A stretch of DNA of 64,000 nt, taken from positions 1 to 64,000 of the forward strand of contig JAFCCU010000003.1 of NCBI GenBank assembly GCA_017610005.1, in the 5' to 3' direction. The stretch is from Candidatus Woesearchaeota archaeon. Lineage in GTDB: Archaea > Nanobdellota > Nanobdellia > Woesearchaeales > B29-G15. This document shows positions 37,952 to 46,965 of the stretch, piece after piece. The notes below the pieces were generated by a model. That model saw nothing but the letters and a program-made list of their open reading frames with translations. It ran no database searches and was not told the origin of the DNA. Each line of letters starts with the position of its first letter. Positions within the stretch are counted from its first letter, which is position 1. The position numbers were made by a program, and so were the translations under genes.

Positions 37952-39142
37952 CTAAAAAGTGCTTATTAATCTCTCAAGAACATGTTTATTTAGGCTAAAT
38001 GGCTTATTATTGCGTGCATTTTTCTTCATGTAATGCAGTGTTCCTCTAGAAAACCCTAGTTTCCCCCATTGTGTATAACTTACGTCAAGGATTTTTTTAC
38101 GAATTTCTGCGGTATCAATACGAATTAAAGGTTCATGAGGTGTTGTAAAGTCAAGTTTCTTGCGTTTTCCAATCAGATAATAAGCTAATTCTCTTGCTTT
38201 AATCAATATCATATAACTCCAAGTTCTATTTCCCCCTGTATACTTAATCTTTGTATTAATCTGATTATTAATCTCTTCAACAAGCTTTTTAGCACCGTTT
38301 GGTCTTAATCTTAAATTGTAGTTTTCTGTTCGAACAAAATCACTTTTTTGCATTTCATTTCTTTCTATAAGCGATATTACGGCAAGATCTACTAAAAATC
38401 TAAATGGCTCTTGTAAATCATATGCTAAGCTATGTTTTCCTATGGTCATTTGATGTAAAAATCCTACATGGACATCTAATCCAGCACTATTGATGGCTTT
38501 TCTGCATTCAGCTTCAAGTAATGCAAATCCATAATTGAGCATTGTATTAATTTGGTCGCTTGCTCCTTTTGGATGTTCTATTGTTTTTCTTCCTTGAAAT
38601 TCATATTTGTCAGGCATTATTTTTTTGAATTCTTTCCAGTAATGAGATGCGATTCTACCTTCGACCATCATTAATTCATTGATTGTCTTTGCTTTCTTGA
38701 ATAGTTTAAGTTCTTTTGAGAAGTCAGTATTGACTGATTCGTATCGTTCATTTAACCAGTCTAGGACTGCTTGTGTTCGTAAGAATTTTGCATCAAGTAA
38801 TTTCCTTGCAATAATAATTCGTTTATTCATATCTCTATAAGACTCGTATTGTGCAAATTTTGTCTTTACTTGTACACTTTCTGGAGGGAGCATTGTAGTA
38901 AGTAATTTGCCATTCCAGTTAAGAATACTAACTTGTACACTATGTTTAATCAACCATCGAATAGAATCAATACTAATATTTCCATTCTGACCATAAATAA
39001 TTATATGGTCATATTCAATTCTTTTTGGTGCGAACACATATTCTTCTGGCTTTTCATCATTGAATTTTCCATCCTTTACATGAAGCTTGGCACTGTCTAC
39101 TCGAAGATTTATGCCATGACCATTTAATAGAAGCATTTTCAT
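37952..39142 (-). CDS. cas1: Cas1 family casposase
   Basis: 'MLLLNGHGINLRVDSAKL', 'MVEGRIASHYWKEF', 'LHQMTIGKHSLAYDLQEPFRFLVD' (E/H/E catalytic residues) and C-terminal HTH-like extension; start at 39142 overlaps upstream stop (ATGA). Confidence 0.93.
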   Translation of the reverse strand: MKMLLLNGHGINLRVDSAKLHVKDGKFNDEKPEEYVFAPKRIEYDHIIIYGQNGNISIDSIRWLIKHSVQVSILNWNGKLLTTMLPPESVQVKTKFAQYESYRDMNKRIIIARKLLDAKFLRTQAVLDWLNERYESVNTDFSKELKLFKKAKTINELMMVEGRIASHYWKEFKKIMPDKYEFQGRKTIEHPKGASDQINTMLNYGFALLEAECRKAINSAGLDVHVGFLHQMTIGKHSLAYDLQEPFRFLVDLAVISLIERNEMQKSDFVRTENYNLRLRPNGAKKLVEEINNQINTKIKYTGGNRTWSYMILIKARELAYYLIGKRKKLDFTTPHEPLIRIDTAEIRKKILDVSYTQWGKLGFSRGTLHYMKKNARNNKPFSLNKHVLERLISTF

Positions 39143-39819
39143 TCTAATTCCCCCCATTTGAGATAATTATCAATTACTGATGAAAACGAAATTTTAGTGT
39201 TTGGATATATCAAATACAAATAATAATTTAGAAAGTTTTCAAATTTCAAATCTAAAAAAAGATATTCTACTATTTCCATTTGCTTATTTGTTCTTTTTTT
39301 AATCTGTTCAATTGTTTTATTTCTATATATGCGAATGTCTTTTTCTCTTACCCAAATATTCATTTTATTTTTCTCTCGATATGTACTGATTTTCAGGAAG
39401 TCAGTCAGGTTTTCGAGTATAGCTATTTCATCTTTTTGAGCTTTTTCTAATTTTTGTAAGATATACTTTTTTGATATAATCGCTAGTTTTGTTTTCTTAA
39501 GTTCATATATTTTTTTTCTATGTTCCCATTTTGACTTAACTAGCTTGAGGATTTCTAATTGTTGAAGATTCTTTGATATTTGTTGTTCTGTTTTATCTAT
39601 ATATTCAGTGTAATTTTTACCATATGTTGTAATACTACACATTATGATTAATAACTCTCCCAGAGATTTACTTGAAAATATCATTAAGTTATTTACTTTT
39701 ACAGTGCCTTTTTTTATGTTGTAATTTGACCAATTCTTACATCTACAACTAGGGCAAGAACTTGGTGTATTAGTTCTTGGTTTCCATTTATGTCCGCATT
39801 TTTTACAAGTATATTCCAT
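39139..39819 (-). CDS. Zn-ribbon + winged-HTH-like protein, upstream of and coupled to cas1
   Basis: 'CKKCGHKWKPRTNTPSSCPSCRCKNW' plus HTH-like region. Confidence 0.65.
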   Translation of the reverse strand: MEYTCKKCGHKWKPRTNTPSSCPSCRCKNWSNYNIKKGTVKVNNLMIFSSKSLGELLIIMCSITTYGKNYTEYIDKTEQQISKNLQQLEILKLVKSKWEHRKKIYELKKTKLAIISKKYILQKLEKAQKDEIAILENLTDFLKISTYREKNKMNIWVREKDIRIYRNKTIEQIKKRTNKQMEIVEYLFLDLKFENFLNYYLYLIYPNTKISFSSVIDNYLKWGELE

Positions 39820-39833
39820 CTGCTACAATCAAT

Positions 39834-39875
39834 TTATGTAATGTGTATTTCTTTATATGCTTTTCGCTTACATAA
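39834..39875. promoter_or_regulatory. Divergent promoter region with inverted repeat TTATGTAA-N26-TTACATAA around TATA-like tttatatg
   Basis: Read directly; lies between Zn-ribbon/cas1 operon (-) and RHH/polB operon (+). Confidence 0.4.
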
Positions 39876-39882
39876 TAGTACA

Positions 39883-40020
39883 ATGGAAACAATAACAATT
39901 AGAATTGATAAAAAGTTGAAAAAGCAACTCTTAGCCTATTGCAAAAAGAATGAACGAACAGCATCAAACACTATCAGATATGCACTAATTCAGTTTATGA
40001 GATCAGAAAAAGGTAATTGA
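39883..40020 (+). CDS. Ribbon-helix-helix protein (45 aa)
   Basis: METITIRIDKKLKKQLLAYCKKNERTASNTIRYALIQFMRSEKGN; ATG 39883. Confidence 0.75.
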   Translation: METITIRIDKKLKKQLLAYCKKNERTASNTIRYALIQFMRSEKGN

Positions 40021-40021
40021 T

Positions 40022-40651
40022 ATGAGATTCTCACGTACTTTTTCTTCATTTGCAGAATGGTTAAACCAAGATCAGCGTACTTCAAGATATGCTAAAGAAA
40101 TCATAAAAAAGCATATTCTCTATCCAAGACTTACACTTAATGAGCTTCGCAACATAAGAATATCAAGTTATGATCTCTCAAGAAAGCCGTTTATATTATT
40201 ATCAAACAGAGAAATAACACTCAGACAAAAGGCATTACAAATTATTAATAGAATGAGGAATGGTGAATCTTTCAAAAATAGTATGAATGGAGTTGATATT
40301 TCTATAAGGGATGTAAAAAGACATCTTGGCAAAGCATTATTCAAAAAAAGAGGAAGAGTTCTAGCCAGACTATCTGATAATATTCAAAGACCATTACATT
40401 TCTATGAAAAAGGAGAACTTACAGAAATAATTACGAGAAACTTTCGAGATGCTTCAAAAGTTGCTCGATATATGAATGCTGTAAAAAATGCATTAACTGG
40501 AAATGAATCTAATCTGCAAGAATTCAAAGGGAAATTCATTATTGATGCCAAAGGTAAAAAAAGATATTTTGAGACTGATTTGAATAAGCTTCAAAAAATA
40601 TCTGAACAAATTGAAGATCCTGAATACTTCGAATTGTATTCATGGGAATGA
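40022..40651 (+). CDS. Casposon hypothetical protein
   Basis: 209-aa ORF in RHH-HNH-polB operon. Confidence 0.7.
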   Translation: MRFSRTFSSFAEWLNQDQRTSRYAKEIIKKHILYPRLTLNELRNIRISSYDLSRKPFILLSNREITLRQKALQIINRMRNGESFKNSMNGVDISIRDVKRHLGKALFKKRGRVLARLSDNIQRPLHFYEKGELTEIITRNFRDASKVARYMNAVKNALTGNESNLQEFKGKFIIDAKGKKRYFETDLNKLQKISEQIEDPEYFELYSWE

Positions 40652-40712
40652 CTGATTAAAACTGAACAAAATGAAATAATAACATAGCGATAGCTATGAG
40701 AGGAAAATAAAA

Positions 40713-41024
40713 ATGAACAAAATAAATACAAAAAAACAGGGTAATTGCTTCTATTGTAATTATCCAGCTTCAAGAAAAGTTCCACTAGAAGGACATCATG
40801 TATTCGGTAATGGTAATTCAGAATTCATGATCTGGATATGTAATAACTGCCATCGAAACATAACAATAGGACAACAAAAAGGACTTCCTAAAGTTTGTAG
40901 AGAAAAACAAAAAGGTGTAAACACAGAGTTTGCATCACTTTCTCTAGTTCTTCATTTGGAAACATTAGGTAAAGAATATTCCAGAATACTCAAAGAAAAA
41001 ATGATTGAAGAGAATAAAAAATGA
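40713..41024 (+). CDS. HNH endonuclease
   Basis: 'CFYCNY...EGHHVFG...IWICNNCHRNI'. Confidence 0.85.
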   Translation: MNKINTKKQGNCFYCNYPASRKVPLEGHHVFGNGNSEFMIWICNNCHRNITIGQQKGLPKVCREKQKGVNTEFASLSLVLHLETLGKEYSRILKEKMIEENKK

Positions 41025-43678
41025 ATGCTGCTTATGTAAGAGGGTATTTTAAAAAAGTTAAAGAACCAATACAGAGAAAATATAACTTTGCAAAGAGAAT
41101 TAAAAAAGACTCATCATTAATTTTTGTATTTGATACAGAAACTACAATTGACACATTGCAAAATCTCAAAGTTGGATATTATACTGTACTGGATAAAACC
41201 AATAACACAATCATAGAAGTAGGATTTTTTTATGATGAAAATTATTGTTCAAAAACAGAAATTGAACACATTTTCAATTATTGTAAAAATAAAAGAGTAA
41301 ATATTTTTGAAAAATCTAAGTTTATGTTAGAAGTATTCTATAATTATATTTTGAGAAAAGGTGCTTTATGTGTGGGTTTTAATTTGCCATTTGATTTTAG
41401 CAGAATTTCCATTGATGCAACAACAACAAAAGGAAAGAAGTTTCATAATGGATTCTCATTCAAACTCACAGAAAATAAAGCATTTCCTCGACTAAAAATA
41501 AAATCTAATGGAAATGCATTTTCATTAATTCAATTTGGTAGTTCAATAATAAACAAAGGAAGGTACTATTATGGCGGAAGGTTTCTTGATCTACACACAT
41601 TAACAAAAGTCCTGACTGGAAAACATTTATCGCTAAAAAATGCCTGTGAAAAATTAAATGTTGATGGTTTTAAACAAGAAACAGAACATGGAAATATAAC
41701 TCAAAAATATCTTAAATATCTTGAAAATGATGTTCTTATAACATTAAAACTCTATCAAGCACTCGTTAAAGAATATGAATTATACTGTTGTCCAAAACCA
41801 CCCGAACAATTATTCACCCAAGCAACAATGGGTAAATCGGTTCTTGATCAAATGAACATAAAAAAATTCAGTAAACTAAATCCTGAATTTCCTGAAGAAA
41901 TACTTGGACTTCTAATGAATGCATATTATGGTGGAAGAAGTGAAGTAAAATGCAGAGAAGATCCTATAAAAATATCTCTTCTAGATTTTACCAGTATGTA
42001 TCCTACAGTCAACATTTTATGTGATATGCAAAAATACCTCTTAGCAAAGAAAATCAAAGTAATTGAATGCACAGAAGAAATAAAGAATATGTTATCATCA
42101 ATCACTATTCAAGACTTACAAAAACCCGCTATTTGGAAACAAATGAACGCTATATGCATACTAAAACCTCAAGATGATATTTTCCCATTAAGAACAACTT
42201 TTAACAAAGACGAACAAGGGAAAAACATAGGGATATGCTCTATAGATTCTCAAAAAAGAATGTCATACTCACTTGCCGATGTGATTGGCTCAAAAATATT
42301 ATCTGGAAAAATTCCCCAAATAATAAAAGCATACAAATTCATTCCTGAAGGAAAACAAGTAAATTTGAAAGCAGTAAATCTACTAGGATCACTCATAAAT
42401 CCAAAAAAAGACGATATTTTCAAAACAATAGTTCTTGAAAGACAACGAGCAAAAAAAGAAATGGCTAATCTAGAAAGGAACACAGACCAATTTAGATTAT
42501 TAAATAGTAAACAACTAGTCTTAAAATTTATTAGCAACAGTACTTGTTACGGTATATTTGTTGAATCACACCCTGAATTTGAAAGATCAAATGTTGAAGT
42601 ATATGGACTTGACGAGTTTATTGCAGACGGAGTTTTTGAAGATCAAGGAATTTATTTTAATCCAATAATGGCTGTAACCATTACAAGTACATCAAGATTA
42701 TTATTATCAATTATTGAAGTCCTACTAAGAGAACAAAATGAACAATATGCCTTTTGTGATACAGATAGCATGGCAGTCCCTATAGACACAGTCAATATGC
42801 TACAAGAATACTTTAAACCACTAAACCCTTACGGAGAAGAAATAGAACTATTAAAAGAAGAAAGGCACAATGTCTGGTTCTATGGAATAAGTGCGAAAAG
42901 ATATTGTTTATTTGAAAAAGAAGGAAACAACATCAAAATATTAAAACCCTCATTGCATGGACTAGGGCATTTACTAAATCCATTTAGTGAAAAAACCCAA
43001 TCATGGCACAAAACAATATGGGAAACAATTCTCAAACTACATTACAATATAATGAGTAAAGAATCATTCACACAAAGCTACGGATCACTCTTCGCAGTTA
43101 CACAAATGAAAATAAGCAATCAAGAAATAATGAAACGAGTAAAAACAATAAACAAAGGAAAACCATACGACCAAAGAATAAAACCATACGGTTTCGTATC
43201 AGTAGGAACAGGAACAAAAAAAGAAAACGGAAAACACATAAAACCAATAACGCCATTTAACAGAAATACACAAATAACAGCAAGAGAAGAATTCATGGAC
43301 TCACAAACAGGAAAGAAACTGAAAGGAACACAATACTGGAAAACACTCAACAGAGTAATTGAAGATTACATAGAACACCCAGAATCAAAACTAGAAGGAG
43401 AAAAAGGATATCTAAAAAGAAGACACATAAAAATAGATTCAATAACAATAATAGGAAAAGAAGCAAAGAAAGTATACATGGAACCACTAGGAATAACACC
43501 TGCAACAGAATTCCATAATAAAGAAGAGCTTTTCAAAAAAATACTAGAAATAACAAATAAAGAAGCAAAAAAGAAAGGAGTAACAAGACCAACACTCTGG
43601 AAAATAAAAGAAAAAATCAGAACAGGAAAAAATATTAATCTAAAAACAAGTGCAGTAAGAAAACTACTTGGATCTTAA
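41021..43678 (+). CDS. Family B DNA polymerase (casposon)
   Basis: Exo motifs FDTET / NLPFDF / YLENDV; pol motifs DFTSMYP, KFISNSTCYG, YAFCDTDS. Confidence 0.93.
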   Translation: MNAAYVRGYFKKVKEPIQRKYNFAKRIKKDSSLIFVFDTETTIDTLQNLKVGYYTVLDKTNNTIIEVGFFYDENYCSKTEIEHIFNYCKNKRVNIFEKSKFMLEVFYNYILRKGALCVGFNLPFDFSRISIDATTTKGKKFHNGFSFKLTENKAFPRLKIKSNGNAFSLIQFGSSIINKGRYYYGGRFLDLHTLTKVLTGKHLSLKNACEKLNVDGFKQETEHGNITQKYLKYLENDVLITLKLYQALVKEYELYCCPKPPEQLFTQATMGKSVLDQMNIKKFSKLNPEFPEEILGLLMNAYYGGRSEVKCREDPIKISLLDFTSMYPTVNILCDMQKYLLAKKIKVIECTEEIKNMLSSITIQDLQKPAIWKQMNAICILKPQDDIFPLRTTFNKDEQGKNIGICSIDSQKRMSYSLADVIGSKILSGKIPQIIKAYKFIPEGKQVNLKAVNLLGSLINPKKDDIFKTIVLERQRAKKEMANLERNTDQFRLLNSKQLVLKFISNSTCYGIFVESHPEFERSNVEVYGLDEFIADGVFEDQGIYFNPIMAVTITSTSRLLLSIIEVLLREQNEQYAFCDTDSMAVPIDTVNMLQEYFKPLNPYGEEIELLKEERHNVWFYGISAKRYCLFEKEGNNIKILKPSLHGLGHLLNPFSEKTQSWHKTIWETILKLHYNIMSKESFTQSYGSLFAVTQMKISNQEIMKRVKTINKGKPYDQRIKPYGFVSVGTGTKKENGKHIKPITPFNRNTQITAREEFMDSQTGKKLKGTQYWKTLNRVIEDYIEHPESKLEGEKGYLKRRHIKIDSITIIGKEAKKVYMEPLGITPATEFHNKEELFKKILEITNKEAKKKGVTRPTLWKIKEKIRTGKNINLKTSAVRKLLGS

Positions 43679-44718
43679 CTATTATTATTGAGAGTATCTG
43701 CTGGATGAAATAAATTCTTTTGAAATAAGGGATAAGCTAATGAAAATGTATTAGTTTCTGCTAAAACATCATTAATTAACTCTTCATGAAATGTATTCAT
43801 CCCTTGGAATTTAGCAATTAAATATGATTCAATATCGACTGAAAAATATTCTAACACATTTAACATTAATCCCATGATACGATCAGATTTTTCATAATGA
43901 TTAAATTCCATGCCTTGACTGATACCATATAATGAAAACAAGGAATCACGATAATTTACTTTTCCTCTTAATCTATATAAACAATGCAAAAAGTTTGATT
44001 CTTTTAACTGTTGATAGTGATTTTCTCGAATAGCTTTAGATGCAGTTGTTCTAAAATTATCTTTATCCAAGTCTCGTTTAACTTCCTTAATTGCATTTTG
44101 TAACTGAACTGAATTTTCCCAATACCATCTATTAGTTCCCTTCAAATAAGAAAAAATAGCACTTTTAGAATCAATTTCTGTAAGCGAGGGGATAATTAAT
44201 GGACGAGAAAGAGGTGTTACATCAGTATATTCATCAGCACCTTTAATAATTTGAAACTCACTATCATTTGAACTATCAGTATATTTTCCTGTTAAATTAA
44301 ATGGGAATGCTAATTCTTCACAATAAAGAGTGTAGTTATGACAGGTTTTAGAATGTGTTTTCAAAATATTTTTATTATGAGCATAAGTAAAACAGTTAGC
44401 TAAAGAGTAGATCGCATAATAAAAAGATATTCCAGCAACTTGAATAAGAGGTATTCGTTCAGTAGAAGGTAAATTAGACATCCTTTTTAAATTATTCATT
44501 AGCTTATAAGAAAAAAATAGCTGTTCAAATATGAATTGTTTATTCTCATTTGTTAAGGGAGTGGTACGAGAGATATTTCCTCGATATTCAGCGAGTCTTG
44601 TCTCTTTAAATTCTTCAATGCTTTGTTCACGTAATGCAGAAAGTACACCATATAAGTAATTATACATACTTGGTAAAGCAAATGATTTGTAATCCCCACC
44701 AATTTCTGTATATAACAT
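43675..44718 (-). CDS. Hypothetical protein, possibly YaaC/HEPN-like
   Basis: 347-aa alpha-rich ORF with 'LYRLRGKVNYRDSL'; last gene before right TIR. Confidence 0.55.
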   Translation of the reverse strand: MLYTEIGGDYKSFALPSMYNYLYGVLSALREQSIEEFKETRLAEYRGNISRTTPLTNENKQFIFEQLFFSYKLMNNLKRMSNLPSTERIPLIQVAGISFYYAIYSLANCFTYAHNKNILKTHSKTCHNYTLYCEELAFPFNLTGKYTDSSNDSEFQIIKGADEYTDVTPLSRPLIIPSLTEIDSKSAIFSYLKGTNRWYWENSVQLQNAIKEVKRDLDKDNFRTTASKAIRENHYQQLKESNFLHCLYRLRGKVNYRDSLFSLYGISQGMEFNHYEKSDRIMGLMLNVLEYFSVDIESYLIAKFQGMNTFHEELINDVLAETNTFSLAYPLFQKNLFHPADTLNNNS

Positions 44719-44792
44719 AATATATAGATATGTTCAACAATTCATAAAATTATCTATTTATAAACCAAGTTTCTCAAAAACCACTTATAAAG

Positions 44793-44823
44793 GCGTTTCC
44801 TTTTTCAGAGATGTATATATCCC
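44793..44823 (-). repeat. Casposon terminal inverted repeat, right
   Basis: gcgtttcctttttcagagatgtatatatccc. Confidence 0.97.
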
Positions 44824-44837
44824 GCTATTTCTTTTTT
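44824..44837. repeat. Casposon target-site duplication, right copy
   Basis: GCTATTTCTTTTTT identical to 25526..25539. Confidence 0.95.
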
Positions 44838-44893
44838 AAATTAAATGGAATTATTTTCCCACAGGGAAAGGGTGCCACGCACCCACCTTTTTA

Positions 44894-44916
44894 CTAGATT
44901 TTTTGGAAAAATCTAG
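44894..44916. repeat. Perfect hairpin CTAGATTTTT-TGG-AAAAATCTAG
   Basis: Direct inspection. Confidence 0.9.
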
Positions 44917-44922
44917 TTTGTT

Positions 44923-44941
44923 AATCCGGGTGGGGCTATTT
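44923..44941 (+). repeat. Second partial copy of tRNA-Gln 3' end (AATCCGGGTGGGGCTATTT)
   Basis: 19 nt identical to 25514..25532. Confidence 0.95.
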
Positions 44942-44943
44942 TT

Positions 44944-45015
44944 TAGTCTGGAGAGCTCAAAACAGTCTGAAGTGAAAAACACATTCTACCAAACCACTAT
45001 ACCCTCTACCTCAAA
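44944..45015. repeat. Dispersed repeat module (agtctgaagtgaaaaacac...aaaccactataccct)
   Basis: Same module as at 12630, 46905 and 56884. Confidence 0.8.
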
Positions 45016-45075
45016 GCTCACAAAGTGTGGTGTATAATCGAAACATTTAAATAAGTGTAGTGTATAACCTTCTTT

Positions 45076-45972
45076 ATGGTCTTTATCAGAAAGATAAATA
45101 ATTACTATGTTTTAGCCCATTCTATTAGAGATAACTCCAAAGTTATTCAAAAAACCAAGTATCTTGGAAAAACTCTCCCCCCTAAGGCAAGATTAGAGCA
45201 AATAAAAAAAGAATTCTTAGAAGAACTCTCTAAAAAACGTTATCAATATTTATCTGAAAAAGATGTTAAAAATATTATCAAAAAACGAAAGGAGTATAAT
45301 TCTGAGCTGGCAAAATTAAGTACGCTTGAAAAAAAGAAGCAATTCCAAGAGTTTATGATCCGCTATACTTATGACAGCAGCAAATTATCTGGAGTAGATG
45401 TGACCCTAAGACAAACTTATCTAATCTTAAAAGATGGGATTATACCAAAAGATTTTAAGAATCTAAAAACCATTAAAGAAATTGAGAATCACGAGAAAGG
45501 AGTTGTTGCCATAACCACCCATTCAGGAAAATTGGATTTGAATTTTTTAAAAAAAATTCATAAAACATTATTTTCTGGTGTTGATGACTCCATTGTAGGT
45601 AAACTCCGAAGTGAATTAAAACGAAATGTTCGAATTGGTGGCACAACTTTCGTACCTCCAAAATGGGATCAAGTAGACAAAGAACTAAATTTATTTTTCA
45701 ATTGGTATTCTTCAGTAAACAGAAAACTTCATGTTATTGAATTAGCTGCATTAATTCATTTAAAAATAATCTCAATACAACCTTTTTCAGATGGCAATAG
45801 TCGTTTATCAAGACTAATTATGAATTGGGTATTGTGGAAAAGGAAATATCCATTAATAGATATAAAAATAGAAGACTTAGAAACTTACTATAATGTACTA
45901 GATAAATATCAAATTGAACACAATGAAAAGCCTTTTGTGGCGTATATTAAAGAAAAGTTTATTGAAACATAA
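45076..45972 (+). CDS. Fic/DOC-family protein with non-canonical motif QPFSDGNSRLSR
   Basis: 'ISIQPFSDGNSRLSRLIMNW' at Fic core; N-terminal region typical of Fic_N. Confidence 0.85.
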   Translation: MVFIRKINNYYVLAHSIRDNSKVIQKTKYLGKTLPPKARLEQIKKEFLEELSKKRYQYLSEKDVKNIIKKRKEYNSELAKLSTLEKKKQFQEFMIRYTYDSSKLSGVDVTLRQTYLILKDGIIPKDFKNLKTIKEIENHEKGVVAITTHSGKLDLNFLKKIHKTLFSGVDDSIVGKLRSELKRNVRIGGTTFVPPKWDQVDKELNLFFNWYSSVNRKLHVIELAALIHLKIISIQPFSDGNSRLSRLIMNWVLWKRKYPLIDIKIEDLETYYNVLDKYQIEHNEKPFVAYIKEKFIET

Positions 45973-46112
45973 TTCTGTTTTTTGCTACTCTGCTAAAGCG
46001 CAATGCTATTTTTTAGTTTAGAGAACTAATCCTTATACCATAAACTTTACACCTTAAAACTCACGAAGTGTAGTGTATAATTCCAAAAAATTACTGAAAC
46101 TTAACTGTAAAT

Positions 46113-46841
46113 TTAAAACTCTAATGCTATTTGCAACTTCTTGTCTATCCTTGGGCCCCTATAAGAATCAAATTTTTCCCGTAGCGAATCAATTGTTCCG
46201 CGTAGCACTATTTTAACTTCTTCAATCTCTGACGCTTCAAGATCATTCATAAACGGAGAATACCCGCGTGCATCAAATAACATTTGATCTGTCCGCATAT
46301 AAATGCGCTGGTTAGTGTTTTTTATTGGAGTTTGAACAGCTATCCCCCCATAATCATCAGATTCTCTTCCGCTTTTCCTTGCCTGAATTAAGGCCCTCTT
46401 TAAATTAATAAACAAAAGATCTGGATCTGGGTTTTCTTCAATTCTTGAAATTTCTACATTTACAAGAAAAGTTGCATCAATGGAACCCCCTTCATAAGTA
46501 TGATCTCTCCATCCTGGTTGAGGCAATTTCTCAACCAGTCTAAATTCAGATTCAATATAATCAATAGATTTTCTAAAACCTTCTTTATTCTCTCTTAAAA
46601 AAGCCATTGTTTCAGGAGCCCCCCAAACCATCCTATATAAAAACCCTTCCTTAAGCAAAAACACAAGCCCTGGTAACACTTGAAAATTCCTAAAAATTTG
46701 AACCCTGCCTGCTTTAAGTTGAAATTCAGAATATTTTACCTTATGCCCAAACTTTGTTGCTGCTTCAAAAAACCCCTTCTTATCAGAAGCAATTTCTTCA
46801 AGCCCCCCAAGAGGTATACAGAGTAAATTTTCAGCAACCAT
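46113..46841 (-). CDS. Hypothetical protein
   Basis: ORF with internal start MVAENLLC; upstream part of the ORF is repeat-derived. Confidence 0.6.
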   Translation of the reverse strand: MVAENLLCIPLGGLEEIASDKKGFFEAATKFGHKVKYSEFQLKAGRVQIFRNFQVLPGLVFLLKEGFLYRMVWGAPETMAFLRENKEGFRKSIDYIESEFRLVEKLPQPGWRDHTYEGGSIDATFLVNVEISRIEENPDPDLLFINLKRALIQARKSGRESDDYGGIAVQTPIKNTNQRIYMRTDQMLFDARGYSPFMNDLEASEIEEVKIVLRGTIDSLREKFDSYRGPRIDKKLQIALEF

Positions 46842-46904
46842 AAAAATAGAGAATACAATTGGGTTTTTATAGTTTACAGTGCTCAAAGAACCTTGTAGCA
46901 ACAG

Positions 46905-46965
46905 TCTGGAGTGAAAAGTATTTTCTATCAAACCCCATACCTTATACCCCAAAACCTTCCTCACC
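46905..46965. repeat. Dispersed repeat module (agtctggagtgaaaagtattt...aaaccccataccttatacccc)
   Basis: Same family as other arrays. Confidence 0.75.

Larger units (their letters stand above)
25540..44823. mobile_element. Casposon (Cas1-encoding self-synthesizing-type transposon), 19,284 bp, inserted at tRNA-Gln 3' end
   Basis: 31-bp perfect TIRs, 14-bp perfect TSD, Cas1 + PolB + HNH + HTH/RHH gene set, no cas2/CRISPR found. Confidence 0.95.

Noticed and set aside
37952-39819. CRISPR-Cas adaptation module
   Set aside because: cas1 without cas2, no array in the window, and it lies between casposon TIRs with PolB/HNH, so casposon is the better explanation.
41021-43678. Chromosomal replicative polymerase
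   Set aside because: Lies inside the TIR-bounded element with HNH and RHH genes; better explained as casposon PolB.
44838-44922. Second intact tRNA gene downstream of the casposon
   Set aside because: Only the T-arm/acceptor 3' part (19 nt) matches; no anticodon or D arm present.
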